NCBI RefSeq assembly: GCF_000429125.1
Contig: NZ_AUBG01000002.1
Location: forward strand, 62,001-126,000
DNA length: 64,000 nucleotides
Direction of reading: 5' to 3'
From: Aequorivita capsosiphonis DSM 23843
GTDB taxonomy: Bacteria; Bacteroidota; Bacteroidia; Flavobacteriales; Flavobacteriaceae
Part shown: piece by piece, positions 7,348 through 14,793 of the stretch
Numbering within the stretch: the first letter of the stretch is position 1
Layout of the letters: each line of letters begins with the position of its first letter
Program-made: the position numbers and the translations under genes
The notes under the pieces: generated by a model
Database searches by the model: none
What the model was told of the DNA's origin: nothing
The model's input: only the letters and a program-made list of their open reading frames with translations

Positions 7348-8793
7348 TTAAGAATCCATGTCAAAAGTTTCGGAAGGATTTTCTTTAGGATCGTAATCCA
7401 TCATTCCTTCCCCATCTGCAATTATTGAACAAACTGTAGCATCACCGGTAACGTTTACAACCGTACGGAACATATCCAGAATTCTATCTACTGGAAAAAT
7501 TATGGCAATCCAAGCTGGATTTAACCCCACAGATTCCAAAACAATGATTAGCATAACCAAACCAGCACTTGGAACTGCAGCAGAGCCAATAGAGGCTAAG
7601 GTAGCAGTTAGCACGATGGTCAATTGTTGCCCAAAGGTAAGATCTATCATATGCAGTTGTGCGAGGAAAACCACGGCAACGGCTTGGTACAAGCAGGTTC
7701 CATCCATGTTTACAGTGGCGCCAATAGGCAAAACAAAACTGGTTATCTTTTTATCTACACCAAGATTTTCTTCTACACATTCCATGGTTACTGGTAAGGT
7801 AGCAGCACTACTTGAGGTTGAAAATGCCAATGTTTGGGCGGGAGCCATGGCTTTAAAGAAACCTTTGTACGGTATTTTTCTAACAAATAGCTTTAGAATT
7901 AATGGGTAGATTACAAAAATCATTAACATCAACCCCGAGAATACAGTTAAGGAATACCAACTTAAACCTTTAAAAATCTCATATACTTTACCAATATCGT
8001 CTCCTGCCATTTTGCTGACTACCCCAGCTAATAATGCAAAGACAAAGAAAGGAGCGGCTTGCATTACCAGATCGACCATTTTAAGAAAAACCTCCATGAC
8101 GCCGTCCATAAAGTTTGTAACAGGCTTTGATTTTTCGTTTGGTATCAGTAAAAGACAAACTCCAAAGAATATTCCAAAGAAAATAATCTGAAGCATTAAA
8201 CCATTGTCACTCAGTGAAAAGAAGAAATTTTCTGGTACTATGTCTATCAATGGTTGGAGCGGAGTGGTTTCTTTCGTCTTCTGAGCAGTTTCCATCTTTT
8301 CGGCAACTACTGTATTTTTTAATTCGGCTCTTGAAAGATCTGTAATCTTTTGAGCGCGCTCCATGAATTCTGGATCCTGTAAATAGTGTATTCCATCTTT
8401 TATTTCGTGGCCTTCCGAAGCAGCCCAAACCTCATAACTTATTCTATTGTCAATTCTGCTTTGTTCATCAATTAGCTTCCCTGGTTGTATCGTATTCACT
8501 AGCAAAAGCCCCATGCTCACGGCAAAGAGTGTAGTAATTAAGTAAGCCAACAAGGTCTTCCCTCCCATTCGCCCCAAGCTGGACGGATCACCAATATTAG
8601 CCACACCACTTATAATTGACACCAATACCAAAGGAACTGCAATCAATTTTAAAAGATTGATAAAAATCGTTCCAAAAGGAGCAATCCAATCTATGGTAAA
8701 CTCACTCCACCCTAACTTGCTGGAAAGTAAGGCCCAGATTATTCCTAAAAGCAATCCAATGATGATTTTCCAGTGTAGTGCGAGTTTTTTCAT
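7348..8793 (-). CDS. Dicarboxylate/amino acid:cation symporter (DAACS), acidic-substrate type
   Basis: A 481-residue glutamate-transporter-fold protein in the inner membrane. Visible are the HP1 tip STSSSAATLPVTME, the TM7 sodium motif NMDGT, the HP2 loop GSAAVPSAG, and the TM8 sequence DMFRTVVNVTGDATV. The TM8 arginine that matches GltPh Arg397, which binds the side-chain carboxylate, is present, so aspartate, glutamate or a C4-dicarboxylate is the likely substrate. A long polar insertion at about residues 110-185 lies between early helices and is rich in Lys/Glu, longer than in GltPh. It lies alone between aroC and a secreted protein gene. Confidence 0.92.
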   Translation of the reverse strand: MKKLALHWKIIIGLLLGIIWALLSSKLGWSEFTIDWIAPFGTIFINLLKLIAVPLVLVSIISGVANIGDPSSLGRMGGKTLLAYLITTLFAVSMGLLLVNTIQPGKLIDEQSRIDNRISYEVWAASEGHEIKDGIHYLQDPEFMERAQKITDLSRAELKNTVVAEKMETAQKTKETTPLQPLIDIVPENFFFSLSDNGLMLQIIFFGIFFGVCLLLIPNEKSKPVTNFMDGVMEVFLKMVDLVMQAAPFFVFALLAGVVSKMAGDDIGKVYEIFKGLSWYSLTVFSGLMLMIFVIYPLILKLFVRKIPYKGFFKAMAPAQTLAFSTSSSAATLPVTMECVEENLGVDKKITSFVLPIGATVNMDGTCLYQAVAVVFLAQLHMIDLTFGQQLTIVLTATLASIGSAAVPSAGLVMLIIVLESVGLNPAWIAIIFPVDRILDMFRTVVNVTGDATVCSIIADGEGMMDYDPKENPSETFDMDS

Positions 8794-8881
8794 TTTTAGA
8801 TTTTAGAGTTTGGATGCTAGGTTTTTAATTATGGTATTATTACTTGTTGTTGGTCGTCAGTTTTTTTCTGTCATCCGTGAT

Positions 8882-9976
8882 CTAGCTTCCTTCAATTTTT
8901 GAAACTTTACTTAACAACCAAAAATCGGCCAAGACCAAGGCGGCCATAGCCTCAACAATTGGAACAGCCCGCGGAACCACACAAGGGTCGTGGCGGCCTT
9001 TGCCTTCTGCTATTGCCTTATTTCCTTCGCTATCTATGGATACTTGTTTTTGCATTATGGTGGCAACGGGTTTGAAGGCTACCTTAAAATAGATATCTTC
9101 TCCGTTACTGATTCCACCTTGAATTCCACCGCTATAATTCGTTTTTGTACTTCCATCCGTATTAAAAGAATCGTTGTGTTCACTGCCTTTCATAGCCGTT
9201 CCAGTAAATCCACTTCCGTATTCAAAACCTTTTACGGCATTTATGGAGAGCATTGCTTTGCCAAGTTCGGCGTGAAGCTTGTCAAAAACAGGTTCACCGA
9301 GGCCAATAGGCACATTTTGAATAACACAAGTTATGATGCCCCCAACGGTATCGCCTTCTTTTCGAATTGATTTTATATAGTCTTCCATTTTCGCCGCCAT
9401 TTCGGGATCGGCGCATCGTACGGGGTTTTTTTCAATTTCTGAGAAATCGACTTCGGAATAGTGCTTTTTGAGCTCCATTTCGCCTACGGAAGAAACATAA
9501 GCGGTGATTTTGATACCTGCCCGTCCGGCAGGCGGGTTTTTAAGAAGTTGTTTTGCTACAGCGCCAGCAACTACCCTACAAGCAGTTTCGCGGGCTGAGG
9601 AGCGTCCGCCACCTCTGTAATCTCGGATTCCATATTTTTTATCATACGTATAATCGGCGTGTGAAGGACGGTAGATATTTTTAATGTGACTGTAGTCCTT
9701 GCTTTTTTGATCGGTGTTTTCAATGGTGAAACCGATTGGCGTTCCGGTAGTTTTTCCTTCGAATATTCCCGAAAGAAACTTTACTTCATCTTCTTCTTTT
9801 CGTTGGGTGACTATACTGGACTGACCGGGTTTGCGACGTTGCATTTCGGTATTAATGGCTTCGAAATCCAACGAAAGCCCTGCTGGACAACCTTCTATAA
9901 TTCCGCCAATCGCAGGTCCATGAGATTCGCCAAAGGTGGTAAGTTTAAAGATTTTTCCGAAGGAATTGCCCGCCAT
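8882..9976 (-). CDS. aroC: Chorismate synthase
   Basis: A 364-residue enzyme making chorismate from EPSP with reduced FMN, the last step of the shikimate pathway. Signatures: [19 protein letters not shown] at the N-terminus, [16 protein letters not shown] near residue 120, and [17 protein letters not shown] near the end. The segment [12 protein letters not shown] near residue 148 is odd: the reading NPPAGRAG comes from a GC-rich palindrome that has entered the gene in frame, adding about seven residues to the usual sequence. Because all catalytic motifs are intact, the gene is probably functional. It has a well-formed promoter directly upstream. Confidence 0.97.
   Translation of the reverse strand: MAGNSFGKIFKLTTFGESHGPAIGGIIEGCPAGLSLDFEAINTEMQRRKPGQSSIVTQRKEEDEVKFLSGIFEGKTTGTPIGFTIENTDQKSKDYSHIKNIYRPSHADYTYDKKYGIRDYRGGGRSSARETACRVVAGAVAKQLLKNPPAGRAGIKITAYVSSVGEMELKKHYSEVDFSEIEKNPVRCADPEMAAKMEDYIKSIRKEGDTVGGIITCVIQNVPIGLGEPVFDKLHAELGKAMLSINAVKGFEYGSGFTGTAMKGSEHNDSFNTDGSTKTNYSGGIQGGISNGEDIYFKVAFKPVATIMQKQVSIDSEGNKAIAEGKGRHDPCVVPRAVPIVEAMAALVLADFWLLSKVSKIEGS
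9516..9536. repeat. GC palindrome inserted within aroC
   Basis: CCTGCC (9516-9521) and GGCAGG (9527-9532) form a stem with a 5-base loop, and an outer CCCG/CGGG pair extends it. A related CCTCCGGCAGG string lies in the intergenic repeat near 33717. In aroC it is read in frame as part of NPPAGRAG. Confidence 0.75.
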
Positions 9977-9991
9977 AGGTTGCTTTTCAAC

Positions 9992-10022
9992 AAATGTAAA
10001 CTTTCGGACTTAATTATTCAAG
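9992..10022 (-). promoter_or_regulatory. Promoter of aroC
   Basis: On the minus strand a -33 TTG (10020-10022) lies 20 bp from a perfect -7 box TACATTTG (9992-9999). Transcription should start near 9985, giving a leader of roughly ten bases before the ATG at 9976. The -33 TTG is part of a 'ttcaaggtttc' filler repeat. Confidence 0.65.
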
Positions 10023-10289
10023 GTTTCAAATTCAAAATTCAAGGTTTCAGGTTCAAAAATTTATGAAATTTTTTTTAAAATGAACTAAGACTGTCCACCA
10101 AGACGGAAATCACGATTAAAATGAATCAAAAATTAAATGGACCATGACTTAAGGGAATTATGAAATAAAATAAAATTATATAGAGCCTTTATAAAGCTTT
10201 ACCTCTTCTGGCTAAGCTTTCAACCTTTTAAAATTACTGCTCGATAACCCTTACAGCGTTTTGAACGCTAGAAGGGTTAAATTTGTAAA
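10023..10289. other. Non-coding gap between aroC and the FMO gene: filler repeat and hairpin
   Basis: Copies of 'caaggtttcaaattcaaaattcaaggtttcagg' fill 10020-10062. The middle has no coding signal. At 10245-10279 a strong hairpin, TAACCCTT-N2-AGCGTT / AACGCT-N2-AAGGGTTA, lies just past the end of the FMO gene and could stop or stabilise its transcript; it has no clear U-tract. Confidence 0.55.
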
Positions 10290-11633
10290 TTAATAAACTT
10301 GCATCTCTTTTTGGAGAGGTCTAGAAGTATATTCTAAAGGTTTATTCGTAAACCCATTGAGATTACTATCTAATTTTAATCCTTCCTTCTCCAGCTTATC
10401 CATTATTTTTTCGGTCTTTTCAATCCATTTTATCACTTGGGCACCTCCAAATAAATGACTGGTTGGTAGCGGTTCTCCCCGCTCTTTTAGTATCATGCCA
10501 ACAGGACAATTTACCTTATCTTGAAGTTTAACAAAACTTGCTAATAAATTTGCGTAAGGCGTAATCAGAGATCCTACGCCACCTCTTGGTTGCATCCATC
10601 CAACTAAATAGAGTCCTTTATAGGTATCGTACATACTAAAACCGTAAACTTTTACATGTGCCTTTTCCACGCGGCAAAGTTCTTTGGGAAGAAAGGGGAA
10701 ATCAGTCTTAAAGCCTGTAGCATAAACTATTGTATCTACATCCTCAATACTCCCATCTTCAAATTCTACTTGCGTGCCTAAAAATCTTTTAACCGCACCT
10801 TTGATTATGGTTCTGCCATGTTTTACGTGCATGAGGGTTTCCGTATTTACTGTTGGATGCCGATCAAAAACTTTAGATTCAGGTTTAGGTAAGCCGTATT
10901 CTTTATGGCTCCCAATGGTAAGCTTAAGCATTATTTTTATTAATCCCTCCCGCAACCAATCAGGTATTGGCGGTACTTGTAAAGATGCTAATGGTTTTCC
11001 CATAAAAGTTTTTGGAAAAATCCAGATTCCGCGTCTAACGCTTAAAAAGTTTTTGGAACTTACCCGTGCTGACTCAGATGCAATGTCGAAAGCAGAGTTC
11101 CCAGCTCCAATGACCAAAACCCTTTTATCTTTTAATTGATCAGTAGATTTATATTCCTTGGAATGAAAAGAATCTCCAGTGAATTCACCTTCATAATCAG
11201 GATAGTTTTTGCTCCAATGATGTCCATTACAAACAATTACCCCTTTGTAAACTCGGGTTGTATTATTTGCAAAAGTTACTTCCCATAGATCTTCGTTTAT
11301 AGGATTAACATGGATTACCTTCGTGTTGAATTGAATGGATTCAGTTAGATTAAAATGTGATGCATAGCTTTGGTAATAAGCTAACATCTGTCCACTACTC
11401 GGGAAGTCTGGATAATCTTCGGGCATTTTAAAATCAGGGTATTCCATTACTTTTCTCGCGGATAGAATATGTGCAGATTTGTAGGTGCCGTGATACCAAT
11501 TTCCTCCAACATCATCATCGGCATCTACTTGGTGATAAGGAATTCGGGCTTCTTTAAAAGATTTTGCAACTGCTAGCCCAACAGGACCTGCTCCAATTAT
11601 TAAATGATGTTTCTCTAGGTTATCACTTTTCAT
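10290..11633 (-). CDS. Flavin-containing monooxygenase (FMO-like)
   Basis: A 447-residue two-dinucleotide-domain flavoprotein. The FAD Rossmann motif IIGAGPVGLAVAKSF is at residues 12-26, the FMO signature F-x-G-x3-H-x3-Y is seen as FTGDSFHSKEY near residue 155, and the NADPH motif VIGAGNSAFDIASE near 173. A late ATGF (YATGFKTDFPFLP) completes the set. Such enzymes use NADPH and O2 to oxygenate nitrogen, sulfur or ketone substrates in the cytosol; the substrate here is not predictable. It is flanked by hairpins and is probably transcribed alone. Confidence 0.9.
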   Translation of the reverse strand: MKSDNLEKHHLIIGAGPVGLAVAKSFKEARIPYHQVDADDDVGGNWYHGTYKSAHILSARKVMEYPDFKMPEDYPDFPSSGQMLAYYQSYASHFNLTESIQFNTKVIHVNPINEDLWEVTFANNTTRVYKGVIVCNGHHWSKNYPDYEGEFTGDSFHSKEYKSTDQLKDKRVLVIGAGNSAFDIASESARVSSKNFLSVRRGIWIFPKTFMGKPLASLQVPPIPDWLREGLIKIMLKLTIGSHKEYGLPKPESKVFDRHPTVNTETLMHVKHGRTIIKGAVKRFLGTQVEFEDGSIEDVDTIVYATGFKTDFPFLPKELCRVEKAHVKVYGFSMYDTYKGLYLVGWMQPRGGVGSLITPYANLLASFVKLQDKVNCPVGMILKERGEPLPTSHLFGGAQVIKWIEKTEKIMDKLEKEGLKLDSNLNGFTNKPLEYTSRPLQKEMQVY

Positions 11634-11824
11634 AATTTGTAGTCTCAGTTATGGGTTTGTTTAAATATAATCAACTCTTGGTCTATGATTTCTAGGATTT
11701 TCTTGTTTCTCGAAAAATTTTGTAAGCTACAAATATTATAGTGTTTATTCTACCTTATCAGCAACTTCTACACCCACTTTTAGCAATTGGATCCAAAGTA
11801 GTTTCAAGGATAAACCTTTTATAT

Positions 11825-11857
11825 AAAAAAGAGGATAATCGAAACCGATTATCCTCT
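11825..11857 (-). terminator. Rho-independent terminator after the HbpS-like gene
   Basis: A perfect 11-bp stem GAGGATAATCG/CGATTATCCTC with an AAAC loop; read on the minus strand it is followed by a T-run (CCTCTTTTTTATAT). It lies directly downstream of the HbpS-like gene. Confidence 0.85.
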
Positions 11858-11878
11858 CAAATAATAAAATTTTATTTT

Positions 11879-12277
11879 TTAAAGTGCTGATGCTCCAGCT
11901 TCAGCAACTGCGTGGTCATTTTCAACGGAACTTCCGCTTACGCCAATGGCACCGATGATTTCGTCGTTTTCGTTTTTAATTGGAATACCTCCTGGGAAAG
12001 TGATTAAACCTCCGTTTGAATGTTCAATGTTGTATAATGATCCTCCTGGCTGAGATAATTCCCCTACTATTCCTGTGTTCATATCAAAGAAACGTGCTGT
12101 TTTAGCTTTCTTGATAGAAATGTCAAGCGAACCTAACCAAGCCCCGTCCATTCGTCCAAAGGCTACTAAATTTGCGCCTGCATCTACAATTGCAATATTC
12201 ATTTTAGTATCTATTGCAGTTGCTTTTTCTTTTGCTGCTGCGATTGCTTTTTCTGCTTGTGCTAATGTAATATTCAT
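11879..12277 (-). CDS. GlcG/HbpS-like protein (heme-degrading domain family)
   Basis: A 132-residue single-domain protein of the GlcG/HbpS (former DUF336) family. Typical segments are [15 protein letters not shown] at the start, [29 protein letters not shown], and [22 protein letters not shown], ending DHAVAEAGA. Members bind heme or cobalamin-like ligands or act beside glycolate metabolism; no partner gene is present to decide. There is no signal peptide, so it is probably cytoplasmic. A -7 box TACATTTG sits 36 bp upstream and a strong terminator follows, so it is a monocistronic gene. Confidence 0.88.
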   Translation of the reverse strand: MNITLAQAEKAIAAAKEKATAIDTKMNIAIVDAGANLVAFGRMDGAWLGSLDISIKKAKTARFFDMNTGIVGELSQPGGSLYNIEHSNGGLITFPGGIPIKNENDEIIGAIGVSGSSVENDHAVAEAGASAL

Positions 12278-12312
12278 GATTTTCTGTTTTAGTATTGTTT
12301 CTAATTATAATG

Positions 12313-12320
12313 CAAATGTA
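12313..12320 (-). promoter_or_regulatory. -7 box TACATTTG for the HbpS-like gene
   Basis: A perfect TAnnTTTG match followed by C on the minus strand, 36 bp from the ATG. No convincing -33 TTG is seen at the standard distance. Confidence 0.5.
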
Positions 12321-12663
12321 CAATGCAGGCTAAGGTCTATATTTACTAAAACAGTTCAATAAGCTATGAAAAAAGGTCAATTTGATGTTTTTTAGATATC
12401 AAAGGTTTATATAAAAAAATAAGTGTTTGTGAGGCAATGATTTATGTATTTTATTTTGGAATATTAATTGACTTGTACTCAAAAATGATTTCATTTATAA
12501 AAATCGATGAGAAATTGAAGGAAAATATAGTAAGCTATTAAGTGTGTTAATTAAAAAAATAGTCCATCCATAAAAAGCCTCTTCCCTACTTTGGCTGTAT
12601 ATTAGCGCACTTAAAAAGAATCATATATAAGACGTTATCGTCTTTTGTCAATTAGCATATAAT
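12321..12663. other. Non-coding gap between the HbpS-like gene and the second symporter
   Basis: An AT-rich stretch without a credible reading frame. It must hold the promoter of the second symporter; a partial match TACTTTGG near 12590 is the best candidate. Nothing else is recognised. Confidence 0.5.
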
Positions 12664-13839
12664 ATGAAGCGTTTATTTTCAAACTTATTATTTAAAGTTT
12701 TTCTTGCCATAGTTTTAGGTATTATTTTCGGACAGTATCTACCTGAATCCGTAAACAGAATATTTACCACCTTTAATGCTTTTTTTGGTCAGTTTTTAAA
12801 TTTCGCTATTCCGTTAATTATAATGGGTTTAATAATGCCCGCCATTGCTGATTTAGGTAAAGGTGCAGGTAAGTTGTTATTGCTCACTGCTGCTATTGCT
12901 TATGGCTCCACCTTATTTTCGGGCTTTATGACGTATTTTACAGCCTCCAATATATTTCCACAGCTTTTAGAATCGCACGTTGATGAAGCAGCACAAATTG
13001 CGGATGCTGGTCGTGAATTAACACCGTATTTCAGCATCAATATACCTCCTGTATTAGATGTGATGACCGCGTTGGTGCTTGCATTTGTTATTGGTTTAGG
13101 GCTTTCTTATCAGGAGAAATCCAGCTTAAAATTGGTAGTCAATGACTTTCAGAGAATTATAATGCAATTAATAGAGAACGTAATTGTGCCGCTCCTACCA
13201 CTTTTCATCTTAGGTATTTTCACTAGTATGTCTTTTAGCGGACAAGTATTTTCAATTCTATCTGTCTTTATAAGTATTATAGGAGTTATTTTCGCCTTGC
13301 ATATTTTACTTTTATTGCTACAATACACTATTGCTGGAATTCTTACGAAGAAAAACCCTCTCAAGTTATTGGCTACAATGATGCCCGCATACTTTACAGC
13401 ATTGGGAACACAATCTTCGGCAGCAACCATTCCAGTAACTTTAGAACAGACCTTAAAGAATGGGGTTTCAGAAAAAATTGCAGGCTTTGTTATTCCCTTA
13501 TGTGCCACCATTCATTTATCGGGTAGTATTATGAAAATTACCGCTTGCGCTATGGCATTAATGATTTTACATGGAATGCCATTTACCTTTACGCTCTTTG
13601 CGGGATTTATTTTTGTTCTAGGAATCGCCATGATTGCTGCACCGGGAGTACCTGGAGGGGCAATTATGGCAGCTGTAGGTATCTTGCAATCTATGCTTGG
13701 TTTTAACGAGGAGATGATGGGCTTAATGATCGCCCTATATATTGCTATGGATAGTTTTGGTACCGCTTGTAATGTAACCGGCGATGGAGCGATTTCTTTA
13801 GTAGTGAATAAAATAATGAAAGAAAAACTGGTTACTTAA
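12664..13839 (+). CDS. DAACS-family symporter, non-acidic substrate likely
   Basis: A 391-residue glutamate-transporter-fold protein, shorter than the first one because it lacks the long loop. HP1 is conserved (GTQSSAATIPVT), as is the TM8 core DSFGTACNVTGDGA. Two substrate-site changes are visible: the position of GltPh Arg397 is Gly (DSFGT instead of DMFRT) and the TM7 NMDGT motif is HLSGS. Loss of the arginine is what separates neutral from acidic amino-acid carriers in this superfamily, so a neutral substrate is inferred. The altered TM7 motif suggests changed sodium coupling. Located in the inner membrane; likely transcribed alone. Confidence 0.88.
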   Translation: MKRLFSNLLFKVFLAIVLGIIFGQYLPESVNRIFTTFNAFFGQFLNFAIPLIIMGLIMPAIADLGKGAGKLLLLTAAIAYGSTLFSGFMTYFTASNIFPQLLESHVDEAAQIADAGRELTPYFSINIPPVLDVMTALVLAFVIGLGLSYQEKSSLKLVVNDFQRIIMQLIENVIVPLLPLFILGIFTSMSFSGQVFSILSVFISIIGVIFALHILLLLLQYTIAGILTKKNPLKLLATMMPAYFTALGTQSSAATIPVTLEQTLKNGVSEKIAGFVIPLCATIHLSGSIMKITACAMALMILHGMPFTFTLFAGFIFVLGIAMIAAPGVPGGAIMAAVGILQSMLGFNEEMMGLMIALYIAMDSFGTACNVTGDGAISLVVNKIMKEKLVT

Positions 13840-13863
13840 AAATATCTAATAATCTTGATATTT

Positions 13864-14702
13864 TCAATTTAAGATATCGGTAGGGCTAATTCCGAACTTG
13901 TTTTTAAAAGCTACACTGAAGTTGGAAAGATTGTTATGGCCAATCTCCAAATAAATATCAGATGCTTTAAATCGCTTGTTTGCAACAATTATTTTGCCTT
14001 TTGGAGCCTTTTTTAATGAAACCATTTCCCATGAAAAGCTTTATATTCTTTGATGAAATTGCGCTGAAAAGTAGATACACTCATATTGCATAAAAAAGCG
14101 ATTTCCTCTAATTTTAAATTGGATTGTATTTTACTCTCAACCGTTTTCTTAAAAGCTGAGTTCTCACTAATTATTAAGGAATACAAATACAATTCAAATC
14201 TTCTGACTTATTTCTGAAGAAGGTAAAGCATTAATTATTAGAACCATATGGAATGAAGGTTCATCAAAAAAACCGAGGGAGCGATACTAATGGTCGATAA
14301 TGAAATTAAGTATGAAGTAATGTACGCATTATTTCTTATTATAAAATAAGGATCTTCATCCTCTACTTCATCTTTATTATTGGTATGTTTTTCTAAAAAT
14401 TCAACAAGTCTTAGTTGTGAAAAAAAGAAGAGCTTGCAGTAATAACTGGGTTCTGCTTCCAATAACTCCGTCCATAGCCAATTGCCTTTTTTGAGAAGCA
14501 ATGATTGATCTTTGTTTACCGCCACTGACGTTCCAGCAAAGTGAACTTGCTTTTTACCAACTTGCAGAAAGCTAAACATATTCATTCCCAAATTCACCTT
14601 GCTTTTAACCACATCGCTGGTCATTTTAAAGTCATAGACAAATAAATCTGGGGTTTCCTTTTTATCGTCAAGATAAATTTGAGGGATGTTTTCTATGGGC
14701 AT
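13864..14702 (-). pseudogene. Decayed AraC-family transcription regulator
   Basis: The first 154 codons (to a stop at 14238) read as the ligand-binding half of an AraC regulator (VYDFKMTSDVVKSKVNLGMNMFSFLQVGKKQ). Further on, in another frame, come ENSAFKKTVESKIQSN and LKLEEIAFLCNMSVSTFQRN, the first HTH. After a stop, a further frame gives ANKRFKASDIYLEIGHNNLS and NFSVAFKNKFGISPTDIL, the second HTH and the AraC signature. At least two frameshifts therefore split a once complete gene of about 280 codons. No other regulator is near; its former target may be the neighbouring symporter. Confidence 0.85.
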
Positions 14703-14793
14703 CTTTCTTCCTTTTCAGGCTGCAACTTACCTATAAATATACAAAATCAGTTTCATTATAAGCTTAATCTGTCATGGGGCGTGGATCAAACCA

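Noticed and set aside
9686-10066. Plus-strand frame opposite the aroC start
   Set aside because: It is the mirror of conserved AroC codons and continues into filler repeats.
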